A stretch of DNA of 64,000 nt from Mesorhizobium escarrei (GTDB lineage Bacteria; Pseudomonadota; Alphaproteobacteria; Rhizobiales; Rhizobiaceae), in the NCBI RefSeq assembly GCF_935825525.1, contig NZ_CAKXZT010000190.1, forward strand, positions 31,482 through 95,481, given 5' to 3'. Both the position numbers and the translations under genes were made by a program. Of this stretch, positions 8,366 through 18,489 are shown in pieces (the first letter of the stretch is position 1; each line of letters opens with the position of its first letter). The notes under the pieces were generated by a model. It was not told the origin of the DNA and ran no database searches. It saw only the letters and a program-made list of their open reading frames with translations.

Positions 8366-9984
8366 TCATGGGCCGCGAGCGCCTCTATCTCTTCGACACC
8401 ACACTGCGCGATGGCCAGCAGACGCCGGGCATCGACTTTTCGGTCGAGGACAAGATCGCCATCGCCGGGCTGCTCGACGAGTTCGGCGTCGACTATATCG
8501 AAGGCGGCTATCCCGGTGCCAACCCAACCGACACGGCCTTCTTTGCCAAGCATCGCACGGCCAGCGCCAAATTCGTCGCCTTCGGCATGACCAAGCGGGC
8601 AGGGGCGTCGGCTTCGAACGATCCAGGCCTTGCCGCATTGGTCCAGTCGAAGTCGGACGCCATCTGCTTTGTCGCCAAGAGCTGGGACTACCATGTCCGC
8701 GTCGCGCTGGGCTGCACCAACGAGGAAAACCTCGAGGCGATCAAGGCGTCAGTCGAGGCGGCGGTTGCTGCCGGGAAGGAAGCGCTGGTCGACTGCGAGC
8801 ATTTTTTCGACGGCTTCAAGGCCAATCCCGATTATGCGCTAGCGTGCGCCAGGGCCGCCTACGATGCCGGCGCGCGCTGGGTGGTGCTGTGCGACACCAA
8901 TGGCGGCACGCAGCCGTCGGAAGTGCGCGCCATCGTCGAGAAGGTCATCGAGGCAGGCGTACCGGGCGACCATCTCGGCATCCATGCCCATGACGACACC
9001 GGCCAGGCGGTGGCGAATTCGCTGGCCGCCGTCGAGGCCGGCGTGCGCCAGATCCAAGGCACGCTGAACGGCATCGGCGAGCGCTGCGGCAACGCCAATC
9101 TGATCTCGATCGTGCCGACGCTGGCGCTGAAGCCGGCCTTTTCCAACCGCTTCGAGACAGGCATTTCGGCCGACGCGTTGGCCGGCATATCGCGCCTGTC
9201 CCGCGCCTTCGACGAATTGCTGAACCGCGCGCCGGAAGCGCAGGCGCCCTATGTCGGCGCTTCCGCCTTCGCCACCAAGGCCGGCATCCATGCCTCGGCG
9301 CTGGCCAAGGAGCCCGCCACCTACGAGCATGTGCCGCCGGAAGCGGTCGGCAACCGCCGCCGCGTCATGGTCTCGGACCAGGGCGGCAAGGCCAATTTCC
9401 TCGCCGAGTTGAAACGGCGCGGCGTGGATATGCCGAAAGACGACCACCGGCTCGACGCGCTGATATCAGTGGTCAAGGAGCGCGAGGCCGAGGGTTATGC
9501 CTATGAAGGCGCCGATGCCAGCTTCGAGCTGCTGGCGCGCAAGATGCTGCACGGCCTGCCGGAATTCTTCAGCGTCACCTCGTTCCGCTGCATGGTCGAG
9601 CGACGGTTCGACGCCAATGGCCAGCTGAAGACGGTCTCAGAGGCGATCGTCAAGGTGCTGGTCGATGGCGAGGAGAAGATGTCGGTGGCGGAAGGGCACG
9701 GCCCGGTCAACGCACTCGATATCGCGCTGCGCAAGGACCTCGGAAAATTCCAGAACGAGATCGCTGACCTCGAGCTTGCCGACTTCAAGGTGCGTATCCT
9801 CAATGGCGGCACCGAGGCGATCACGCGTGTGCTGATCGAATCGCACGATGCGACCGGCGCCCGCTGGTGGACGGTCGGCGTCTCAGAAAACATCATCGAC
9901 GCTTCATTCCAGGCGCTGATGGATTCGATCGTCTACAAGCTGATGAAGAACCGTGAGATGGCCGGGCTGGTCGCGGCGGAGTAG
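8362..9984 (+). CDS. cimA: Citramalate synthase
   Basis: 540 residues, alpha-isopropylmalate synthase superfamily. Makes (R)-citramalate from pyruvate and acetyl-CoA, a threonine-independent route to 2-oxobutyrate and isoleucine. DTTLRDG at residues 12-18 holds the catalytic Arg and metal-binding Asp; GIHAHDDTG provides the two metal-binding histidines; the C-terminal ~130 residues (from LKTVSEAIVKVLV) are the LeuA-type regulatory domain that binds the feedback inhibitor. The sequence follows the citramalate/LeuA type-2 pattern rather than LeuA itself. A second ATG six bases in (8368) is possible. Last gene of the cysS operon. Confidence 0.9.
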   Translation: MIMGRERLYLFDTTLRDGQQTPGIDFSVEDKIAIAGLLDEFGVDYIEGGYPGANPTDTAFFAKHRTASAKFVAFGMTKRAGASASNDPGLAALVQSKSDAICFVAKSWDYHVRVALGCTNEENLEAIKASVEAAVAAGKEALVDCEHFFDGFKANPDYALACARAAYDAGARWVVLCDTNGGTQPSEVRAIVEKVIEAGVPGDHLGIHAHDDTGQAVANSLAAVEAGVRQIQGTLNGIGERCGNANLISIVPTLALKPAFSNRFETGISADALAGISRLSRAFDELLNRAPEAQAPYVGASAFATKAGIHASALAKEPATYEHVPPEAVGNRRRVMVSDQGGKANFLAELKRRGVDMPKDDHRLDALISVVKEREAEGYAYEGADASFELLARKMLHGLPEFFSVTSFRCMVERRFDANGQLKTVSEAIVKVLVDGEEKMSVAEGHGPVNALDIALRKDLGKFQNEIADLELADFKVRILNGGTEAITRVLIESHDATGARWWTVGVSENIIDASFQALMDSIVYKLMKNREMAGLVAAE

Positions 9985-10067
9985 GATTGAACCATCAGCG
10001 AAAGTCCATTGATCCATCAGAACTTTGCGATGGTCTTGGCCCGGCGGCTGGCGCATAGCGTTGGGCC

Positions 10068-10997
10068 ATGGCCACGCAAGCAATTCAGCTCGAAGCAGAC
10101 TCAAAGGCCCGGCGTGGATTCCTGCTGGCGCTGGGCGCCTATCTCCTGTGGGGATTGCTGCCCTTCTATATGAAGGCGGTCGCACATCTGCCACTGGCCG
10201 AAGTCATCGCGCACCGCATCGTCTGGTCGGTGCCGATCGCGGCGGCCGTATTGATTTGGGCCGGCCGCACGGCGGATTTCAAAGCGGCGTTGCGTTCGCC
10301 GCGCATCATTTCCATGGCGGCGCTGACGGCGGCGCTGATTTCGGTCAACTGGGGCATCTATGTCTGGGCCATCGCGGTCGACCGTACCATCGAGACCGCG
10401 CTTGGCTACTACATCAACCCGCTTGTCAGCGTCGTTGTCGGCGCGCTGCTGCTCAGCGAACGGCTCGACCGGCTGCAAATCGCGGCGGTGGTGCTGGCGG
10501 CCATCGCGGTCGCGGTGCTGACGATCGACGCCGGCAAGCTGCCGTGGGTGTCGCTGGTGCTGGCGTTTTCCTTCGCCGCCTACGCCTTCTTCCGCAAGAC
10601 GCTGCCGATCGGCCCGAGCCAGGGTTTTTTGCTTGAAGTGCTTTTGCTGTCGGTGCCGGCGCTCGGCTACATCATCTTCCTCGTCGTCACCGGGCAGGAC
10701 CATTTCGTTTCCAGTTCCCTGAATGATACCGCACTGCTGATCGGCTGCGGCCCGGTCACCGCCATACCGCTGCTGCTGTTTGGCTTCGGGGCCAAGCTGC
10801 TGCGTCTCTCCACCATCGGCATCATGCAGTATATCGCGCCGACCATTGTGTTCCTGATCGCCGTGCTGATTTTCGGCGAACCCTTCGGCAGCACCCAGGC
10901 CATCGCCTTCGGCTTGATCTGGGCGGCGCTGGCGATCTATTCCTGGTCGATGTTCCGCGGCCGCGAGATCCGGCCGGCCCCAACGGCAGCGCGGTAA
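10068..10997 (+). CDS. rarD: RarD family DMT-superfamily permease
   Basis: 309 residues with about ten hydrophobic segments and two EamA repeats. The N-terminal pattern (GAYLLWGLLPFYMK, then EVIAHRIVWS) and FGAKLLRLSTIGIMQYIAPT are diagnostic of RarD, an inner-membrane transporter of unknown natural substrate linked to chloramphenicol sensitivity in other bacteria. It lies 80 bp after cimA; no obvious terminator separates them. The glutathione S-transferase gene follows by 16 bp and is probably co-transcribed. Confidence 0.92.
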   Translation: MATQAIQLEADSKARRGFLLALGAYLLWGLLPFYMKAVAHLPLAEVIAHRIVWSVPIAAAVLIWAGRTADFKAALRSPRIISMAALTAALISVNWGIYVWAIAVDRTIETALGYYINPLVSVVVGALLLSERLDRLQIAAVVLAAIAVAVLTIDAGKLPWVSLVLAFSFAAYAFFRKTLPIGPSQGFLLEVLLLSVPALGYIIFLVVTGQDHFVSSSLNDTALLIGCGPVTAIPLLLFGFGAKLLRLSTIGIMQYIAPTIVFLIAVLIFGEPFGSTQAIAFGLIWAALAIYSWSMFRGREIRPAPTAAR

Positions 10998-11013
10998 AGG
11001 CAAGGGGTTTCCA

Positions 11014-11700
11014 ATGTATGTCCTGCATATCGCCAACAAGAACTATTCCTCGTGGTCGCTGCGGCCATGGGTGCTGGTGCGAGAGCTGGGCATTCCATTC
11101 GAGGAGCGGCTGACGCCGTTCCCGACCGGATCGAGTTGGAGCCTCTACCGGCCGTTCTCGCCCAGCGGCCGCGTACCGTGCCTGATTGACGACGGCTGGG
11201 CAGTTTGGGATTCGCTCGCCATTACCGAATATATGGCTGAGCGCCACCCTGGCGTCTGGCCTGCCGACGCGAAGGCGCGAGCCTGGGCACGGTCGGCAGC
11301 GGCCGAAATGCATTCGAGCTTCACCGCCTTGCGCGGCTCCTGTCCGATGAACTGCGGTGTCCGCGTCGCGCCGGCGCCGATGTCGGATGCGCTGAAGCAC
11401 GACCTCTTTCGTCTCGGCGATCTCTGGGACGATGGGCTGCGCCGCTTTGGCGGACCGTTCCTGGCTGGCGATCGCTTCACCGCTGTGGATGCCTTCTTTG
11501 CCCCGGTGGCGTTTAGGGTTCAGTCCTACGGGCTGTCCTTCGAGGGCGCAGCTGCCAGCTATCCGGCGCGATTGCTGGCTCTGCCGGCGATGCGCGAATG
11601 GTACGCGGCAGCCCTTGCAGAGGTGTGGCGCGAGCCGAACCACGAAGCGGAGGTGCGCGCTGCCGGCACTGTCATCGAGGATTTTCGCGCAACCTTGTAA
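11014..11700 (+). CDS. Glutathione S-transferase
   Basis: 228 residues. The N-terminal thioredoxin-like domain (YVLHIANKNYSSWSLRPW, serine as candidate catalytic residue; later SGRVPCLID with the cis-proline) is followed by an all-helical C-terminal domain (DALKHDLFRLGDLWDDGLRR). This fits bacterial GSTs of the group that begins NKNYSSWSLRPW. Cytosolic; conjugates glutathione to electrophiles or reduces peroxides. Follows rarD by 16 bp. Confidence 0.9.
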   Translation: MYVLHIANKNYSSWSLRPWVLVRELGIPFEERLTPFPTGSSWSLYRPFSPSGRVPCLIDDGWAVWDSLAITEYMAERHPGVWPADAKARAWARSAAAEMHSSFTALRGSCPMNCGVRVAPAPMSDALKHDLFRLGDLWDDGLRRFGGPFLAGDRFTAVDAFFAPVAFRVQSYGLSFEGAAASYPARLLALPAMREWYAAALAEVWREPNHEAEVRAAGTVIEDFRATL

Positions 11701-11708
11701 CGGTGCCG

Positions 11709-12710
11709 CTACATCCCGCGCCCCAGCCGCCTGACGAACAGATAGACGACCACCGCGACCGCGAGCGATATCGCCGACGCCACCCAAAAGCCCACCGGCG
11801 TATCGACCAGCGGCAGCCCGCCGACATTCATGCCGAACAGGCCTGAGATGATCGTCATTGGCAACAGCACCGCGGTCATCACCGACAGCATGTAAAGCAA
11901 CTGGTTCGACTGCGTCGTCAGCTTGGCCATCAGCTCGTCCTGCAAGAGCCGGGCGCGCGCCTGCAATTGCTCGCCGTCATGATGCAACGTATGGGCGCGG
12001 TGCGAAAGCCGTGCCGCCATGTCGTTGATCGCGTCCGGCAGGTCATTGCGATGCGAATGGTCGAGATGGCGGAACAGGCTGGTCAGCGTCGCCATCTGCC
12101 GATGGATCACCACCAGTTGCCGGCGCGCATCGACCAGCGCCTGCCGCTCATTGTGCCATGCATCGCAGACGATGCGGTCCTCGATGCCATCGAGCGTGTC
12201 GCCAAGGCCAGCGAGTTCCGTCGTCATGCCGTCGAGCGACTGGCCCATGACAGCCTCGATCAGTTCGGCCGGAGAGCGGAACTTTCGCGATCCGTTGTCG
12301 ATCGCCTTGCGGATCTTGTCGACCGATTGCAGCGGTTGCTTGCGGCCGCCGATCAGCATCGTGTCGTTGAAGGCGAAGCGGAAATGGCCAAGCCCGCGCG
12401 CCTCCGCCGAATAGTCGTGGCGCAGGTCCGGCAAATCGCCGTACAGCCAGTCGGCCTCGAGGTCGATATGGCAGCCATGGCCGGCCGACAAGAAGGCATC
12501 GCGCACCGGCGGCGGCAAAGCCGGCTCGGTGGCGATCTCGTGGCGGGCGCGCATGTCGGAAAGCTGGTAGCTGCGCCATGTCCAGTGTGTGGCGGCCGGG
12601 TCTTTGGTCCGCACGCCTTCGGCGGTGAAGTGATAGACGAAGAACAGCCCGTGCTCGTCCGGCAGGTAAGGCGACAGATCGCTGCCGTTTGGATTGAGAG
12701 GGATGTTCAT
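11709..12710 (-). CDS. zntB: CorA/ZntB-like divalent cation transporter
   Basis: 333 residues from the ATG at 12710 (an upstream open frame runs into a repeat and is not used). A large N-terminal cytoplasmic domain and long coiled helix (EDRIVCDAWHNERQALVDARRQL...) is followed by two C-terminal membrane helices with the GMN pore motif (FGMNVGG) between them and a basic end (RRLGRGM). The residues around the motif fit ZntB-type Zn2+ transporters; CorA-type Mg2+ transport is possible. Works as a pentamer in the inner membrane. Convergent with the GST gene, 8 bp apart. Confidence 0.88.
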   Translation of the reverse strand: MNIPLNPNGSDLSPYLPDEHGLFFVYHFTAEGVRTKDPAATHWTWRSYQLSDMRARHEIATEPALPPPVRDAFLSAGHGCHIDLEADWLYGDLPDLRHDYSAEARGLGHFRFAFNDTMLIGGRKQPLQSVDKIRKAIDNGSRKFRSPAELIEAVMGQSLDGMTTELAGLGDTLDGIEDRIVCDAWHNERQALVDARRQLVVIHRQMATLTSLFRHLDHSHRNDLPDAINDMAARLSHRAHTLHHDGEQLQARARLLQDELMAKLTTQSNQLLYMLSVMTAVLLPMTIISGLFGMNVGGLPLVDTPVGFWVASAISLAVAVVVYLFVRRLGRGM

Positions 12711-12739
12711 GATCGCGTCGCCAGTCTCTCGAATACGCC

Positions 12740-12840
12740 GGCAGTAGGGCAGGAGGCAGTAGGGCCTCATGAGCGCGGCATGGATAGTACCTTATCAGCG
12801 CGGCATTCACTACTGCCCTACTCCCCTACTGCCTACTCCC
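12740..12840. repeat. Inverted GCAGTAGGG-type repeat between zntB and LOG genes
   Basis: At 12740-12765 the plus strand has two GGCAGTAGGGC-like units; at 12811-12840 the same unit type is present on the minus strand (CTACTGCC, CCCTACTC). The arms can pair, and both middle flanks carry AGCGCGGCAT. The right arm abuts the LOG stop codon. The arrangement suggests a mobile or slippage-prone intergenic element; it may act as a transcript end for the LOG gene. Confidence 0.7.
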
Positions 12841-13451
12841 TAAAGCTTGTCGATTACCGACTGCACACCCTCGGTCGGTGCGTCGACCGACGATCCCGCG
12901 ACCATGATGGCAGCGACGATCGCTTCCGGATCGTCGACCACCAGCGGCCTGACCCGCTGCGCGGTGTGGATGAAGCCTTCGGCCATCATGTGGTCAAGCA
13001 GCGCCAGCATCGGGTCCCAGAATCCTCCAATGTTGCCGAAGACGATCGGCTTGCGATGATGGCCGAGCTGGCCCCAGGTCATGATCTCGATGATTTCCTC
13101 GACCGTGCCGATGCCGCCCGGCAGCGCCACAAACGCGTCGGATTTCTCGAACATCGTATGTTTGCGCTCGTGCATGTTTTCGGTGATGACGAGCTCGTCA
13201 AGCCGGTCAAGCGCGGTTTCGGTGGCCTCCCTGTTGATCAGGAAGCGCGGAATGATCCCCGTCACCTTGCCGCCGGCCCGCATTGCGCCTTCGGCAACGG
13301 CTCCCATGATGCCCCTGGTGCCGCCGCCATAGATCAGACGCAGGCCGGACTTGGCGATCGAACGCCCAAGCAGGTGTCCGGCCTTGGCATAGGTTACATC
13401 GCGGCCCGGAGACGAGCCGCAATAGACGCAGATGGATCGAATCGTGTTCAT
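12840..13451 (-). CDS. LOG family protein (cytokinin-riboside phosphoribohydrolase-like)
   Basis: 203 residues. Typical TIGR00730 protein: start MNTIRSICVYCGSSPG, nucleotide motif GGGTRGIMG and the signature PGGIGTVEE with catalytic Glu. The family cleaves cytokinin riboside 5'-monophosphates to free base plus ribose-5-phosphate, or acts on purine monophosphates. In a rhizobium a cytokinin-related role is possible but not shown. The start is at the ATG 13451; upstream codons in the open frame lack family similarity. Confidence 0.9.
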   Translation of the reverse strand: MNTIRSICVYCGSSPGRDVTYAKAGHLLGRSIAKSGLRLIYGGGTRGIMGAVAEGAMRAGGKVTGIIPRFLINREATETALDRLDELVITENMHERKHTMFEKSDAFVALPGGIGTVEEIIEIMTWGQLGHHRKPIVFGNIGGFWDPMLALLDHMMAEGFIHTAQRVRPLVVDDPEAIVAAIMVAGSSVDAPTEGVQSVIDKL

Positions 13452-13596
13452 GAGATGATTGGTGATTGGGTCTTTATTCGCGGTCAAGCCCGGACGGGGT
13501 TTTTCTTGTCGGCCCACTTTTCTCGTCGATCCCTTTTTCTTGTCGGCTTGGGCAAAACAGGCTAGACCGGCATTAGGTGGCTAAGGGCAGGGAAAT

Positions 13597-14991
13597 ATGA
13601 CAATTAATCCAGTAAAGGCGCTTTTGTTCGCCGTCGGCGGCTCCATCGCCGCGGCGGGGACCGCCTATGTGTCGGGCGCGCTCGACCCGTATCGCAATCG
13701 TGCGCCGCCGGCGGAAGTGGCATCGCTGACGCCGCCGGTGGAGAAGCCGGCCGAGCCGGCGACCGATGCACCGCCTCGGTCGGCGCCGGCCACAGCCGCG
13801 ATGGCACCAGCAGCGCCGGCCACGGCCGATGCGATCGCGCCGACCTTCGATGTCGTTAGGGTCGAAATCAAGGGCTCTATCGTCGTCGCCGGCAATGCCG
13901 CACCCAACGCCAAGGTCGAGATTCTCAACGGTTCGACAGTTCTCGGCTCGACGGTCGCCGGTGCCGATGGCGCTTTTGCCATCGTCCTCGACGATCCGCT
14001 GAAACCCGGCGATTACACGATCGCGCTGCGCTCGATGACCGGCAATGTCGTGACCCCCTCGGCGCAGACGGCTATCGTCTCGATTCCCAAGAGTCCTGCT
14101 GGCCAGGTGCTGGCGATGATCGAGGAGCCGGGCAAGGCCTCCGAATTGCTCACCGTTCCTACACCCGAGACAAAGCCTGAATCGCCGCCTGCCGGCGCCC
14201 CGGCTGCCGAGGACTCCGCTGCCGGGGACCCCGCTGCCGCAGCGCCAGCCCCAGCCGCATCGGCTGCCACGGCGCCGGCCACTGCCGAAGCCGCGCCCGC
14301 TCCGGGCGGGCCGGCCGCACCGGCGACACCAGCTGCAGGGCCAAAGCTCGTCGTCGAAGCGATCGAGATCGACGGCAACAAGATCTTCGTCGCCGGGCTC
14401 GCCGACCCCGGCCGCAAGGTGCGCGCCTATGCCAACGATATCTTGCTCGGCGACGCTAAGACTTCGCCCGATGGCCATTTCCTGGTCGAGGCGACGCGCA
14501 ACATTCCGGTCGGCACCTACACGATCCACGTCGATGCGCTCGACGCCGACGGGATCAAGGTGGTGGCCCGTGCCGCCGTGCCGTTCGAGCGCGAGCCGGG
14601 CGAGTCGATCGCCGCCGTGGCGCCTGCCGAGGCAAAGCCGGCCGCGCCGGCAACCACGCCTGCGGCACCCGCGGCCGAGGCGCCAGCCGATGTGGCGGCT
14701 GCGACGCCCCCGGCTGAAGTGCCCGAGACCGCGGCGCCGAAGCTCGAACACGCCGACAGCGCCGTTATCATTCGCCGCCACGATACGTTGTGGCGGATTT
14801 CGCGGCGCGTCTACGGCCAAGGCGTTCGCTACTCGACCATCTACCTCGCCAACCAGGATCAGATCAGGAACCCCGACCGCATCTGGCCGGGGCAGGTGTT
14901 CAAAGTCCCCGGAAAATCGCAGGAAGGCGAAGCCGCCAACCTCAAGGCGATGGGTGACCAGATGACGACGACCCCTACAAAGGCCAACTAG
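13597..14991 (+). CDS. LysM domain protein with Pro/Ala-rich linkers
   Basis: 464 residues. An N-terminal hydrophobic segment (LFAVGGSIAAAGTAYVSG) suggests a membrane anchor or signal. Two similar Ig/carboxypeptidase-regulatory-like repeats (from ~90: VEIKGSIVVAGNAAPNAKVEI; from ~250: EAIEIDGNKIFVAGLADPG) alternate with long Ala/Pro linkers. The C-terminus is one LysM domain (IIRRHDTLWRISRRVYGQGVRYSTIY, ending VFKVPG), which binds peptidoglycan GlcNAc. This architecture is common in Rhizobiales and is probably periplasmic; function not known. Confidence 0.88.
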   Translation: MTINPVKALLFAVGGSIAAAGTAYVSGALDPYRNRAPPAEVASLTPPVEKPAEPATDAPPRSAPATAAMAPAAPATADAIAPTFDVVRVEIKGSIVVAGNAAPNAKVEILNGSTVLGSTVAGADGAFAIVLDDPLKPGDYTIALRSMTGNVVTPSAQTAIVSIPKSPAGQVLAMIEEPGKASELLTVPTPETKPESPPAGAPAAEDSAAGDPAAAAPAPAASAATAPATAEAAPAPGGPAAPATPAAGPKLVVEAIEIDGNKIFVAGLADPGRKVRAYANDILLGDAKTSPDGHFLVEATRNIPVGTYTIHVDALDADGIKVVARAAVPFEREPGESIAAVAPAEAKPAAPATTPAAPAAEAPADVAAATPPAEVPETAAPKLEHADSAVIIRRHDTLWRISRRVYGQGVRYSTIYLANQDQIRNPDRIWPGQVFKVPGKSQEGEAANLKAMGDQMTTTPTKAN

Positions 14992-15031
14992 AAATCCTTT
15001 TCTTCTCTGGCGGGCTCTTGCAGAAAGTTCA

Positions 15032-15060
15032 TTCATCGTCTATCGCCGATAGACGATGAA
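15032..15060. promoter_or_regulatory. Perfect 14-bp palindrome covering the arsR start codon
   Basis: TTCATCGTCTATCG at 15032-15045 and its exact reverse complement at 15047-15060, separated by one base. The ATG of the ArsR gene (15056-15058) lies inside the right arm. Such perfect dyads next to ArsR genes are typical operators, so this is probably the autoregulatory site. Its overlap with the start codon, with no Shine-Dalgarno upstream, points to a leaderless or very short-leader mRNA. Confidence 0.85.
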
Positions 15061-15382
15061 CGCTCCCTTGATCGAGAAGACCTGCGGCTTCGCCGACAGC
15101 CAGACCGTCGCCGCGAAGCTCGCCGCGCTTTCGCATCCGACCCGGATCGAAATTCTCCGGCACCTTTCGGCCAGCCGCTCCTGCTGCTGCCGCGAGGTCG
15201 TCGACCATCTCGACCTGGCGCAGTCCACCGTTTCGCAGCACCTAAAGATATTGGTCGATGCCGGGCTCGTCCGCTACGAGCCGGATCGGCAACGCTCGCG
15301 CTATGAAGTCGACAGCGATGCGCTCGAAGATGTTTCCGCATCGCTGGCCGCACTGGTCAATTCGTGCTGCTCCGGCCGCTAG
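15056..15382 (+). CDS. ArsR/SmtB family regulator with cysteine clusters
   Basis: 108 residues, winged helix: AALSHPTRIEILRHL, then recognition helix AQSTVSQHLKIL and wing RSRYEV. The region before the recognition helix has three adjacent cysteines (Cys43-45, SCCCREVVDHL) in place of the classic ELCVCDL, with additional Cys10 and a C-terminal CC (104-105). These are plausible thiol ligands for As(III)/Sb(III) or a soft metal. It precedes an Atm1-type exporter by 100 bp in the same direction, suggesting a metal- or thiol-responsive unit. A perfect operator-like palindrome covers its start. Confidence 0.9.
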   Translation: MNAPLIEKTCGFADSQTVAAKLAALSHPTRIEILRHLSASRSCCCREVVDHLDLAQSTVSQHLKILVDAGLVRYEPDRQRSRYEVDSDALEDVSASLAALVNSCCSGR

Positions 15383-15451
15383 ACCATCATCCCGAACCGA
15401 AGGACCGCGTCTGCGAAAAGTGGAAGCCGGTTTTCGGAAAAGATCATGGTC
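15382..15451. repeat. REP-like palindrome between arsR and atm1
   Basis: Outer arms GACCAT at 15382 and ATGGTC ending 15451, with CCCGAA ... GCGAAAAGTGGAAGCCGGTTTTCGGAAAAGATCAT-type order inside. Same family as 37004 and 38026. It begins at the last base of the arsR stop and fills most of the gap before atm1, so the exporter mRNA, if co-transcribed, must run through this hairpin. Confidence 0.8.
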
Positions 15452-15481
15452 AAGCAATAAGAAATACGAAAAGGCGATAAA

Positions 15482-17368
<1,887 letters not shown>

Positions 17369-17371
17369 CCC

Positions 17372-18244
17372 TTACGGCCAGCCAGCGCCCGGCGCGGAAG
17401 CCTCGATGCTGAGCACCTGGCCGGTGCGCGCATCGCTGATCATGTGCTCGAAGCCGCGCCATTCGGCGGCGACGATGAACAGCGTCTTGCCGTCGGCGCC
17501 GCCGAGCATGCAGGCAAAGCAGCCGCGATCGGCATCGACGCTGTCGAGCATCGCCCCGCCCTCGCGTACCCGCACGCAGTGCCGGTTGGGGACGTCGGCA
17601 TACCAGATGGCGCCTTCGGCATCGAGGCAGATGCCGTCGGGAAAGCCGTTGCCGAGGTCGGCCCATCGCCGCCGGTTGGCAAGGCCGCCATCGGCGGCGA
17701 TGTCGAAGGCGGTCAGCCTGTTGGCGTGGGATTCGGCGACGATCAACGTCTTGTTGTCAGGCGACACCGCCATCCCATTGGCGAAGGCGATCTTGTCCGC
17801 CACCTGCCGCACCGACCCGTCCGGTGCAATCAGCACGATGGTGCCGGGGCCGAAATGCTGGCCGGGAACCGGCGCTGGCCCACCGCCATTGACGTAGACG
17901 TTGCCGCGCCCGTCGACGACGATCTCGTTCCAGGCATTCCCTGAGAGGTGTCGCAGATCGGCGTGGGTGACCAGCGTCCCGTCTGCTTCCTGCCGCAGCA
18001 CCAATCCCTCACGCCCGCAGACGACGACCAGGCGACCGTCCGGCAGCCAGTCGACCGAATAGGGCAGGGTGGCCGGCACGGTGAGCATGACCTCACTGTT
18101 GCCGTCGGCATCGACGGCGATGATCTGGCCGGTTCCCCAGTTGCAGAACCAAAGCCTGCCATCATGCCACCGCGGCGATTCGCCGAACGCCAGACCGTTC
18201 ATCACGACCCGCGCTTCCTTTGCTGCTGATTTCTGTGACAGCAT
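17372..18244 (-). CDS. SMP-30/gluconolactonase family protein
   Basis: 290 residues from the ATG at 18244, which has GGAGG eight bases upstream; the longer open frame is not needed. Six-bladed propeller family: FGESPRWHDGRLWFCNWG near the N-terminus gives the metal-ligand Glu, and WNEIVVDGRGNVYV, SPDNKTLIVAES and PDGICLDAEGAIWYADV give the Asn/Asp ligands. Members hydrolyse sugar lactones with Ca2+ or Zn2+. No sugar-dehydrogenase neighbour is present, so the substrate is open. Convergent with atm1, 3 bp between stops. Confidence 0.88.
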   Translation of the reverse strand: MLSQKSAAKEARVVMNGLAFGESPRWHDGRLWFCNWGTGQIIAVDADGNSEVMLTVPATLPYSVDWLPDGRLVVVCGREGLVLRQEADGTLVTHADLRHLSGNAWNEIVVDGRGNVYVNGGGPAPVPGQHFGPGTIVLIAPDGSVRQVADKIAFANGMAVSPDNKTLIVAESHANRLTAFDIAADGGLANRRRWADLGNGFPDGICLDAEGAIWYADVPNRHCVRVREGGAMLDSVDADRGCFACMLGGADGKTLFIVAAEWRGFEHMISDARTGQVLSIEASAPGAGWP

Positions 18245-18489
18245 TTGTTGCCTCCAGCTTTCGTTCGGCGGGCGCTTTGACAAGGCCCGCATCTCCAAGG
18301 ACGCATGAGACCGGCTCGCCCCGACAACTGTCATGCTTTTTTGGACAGGCTCATTGGACCCCTTCCAACGCCCGCGATCGGCTAATGCGGACGAGAACGC
18401 CCCGATCCGGCGTTCCCTCAATGTCGCGTTGCGGCCACAGGGTGTTTCCGCTATTGAGGCCGGACCTGAAACTAGGCTGTTTCCATTCC

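Noticed and set aside
11967..13565. Very long plus-strand frame (532 codons) across zntB and LOG genes
   Set aside because: It is the antisense shadow of two well-supported minus-strand genes and runs through the intergenic repeat.
13573..15036. Long minus-strand frame opposite the LysM gene
   Set aside because: Arg/Gly/His-rich shadow of a GC-rich gene; the plus strand has LysM motifs.
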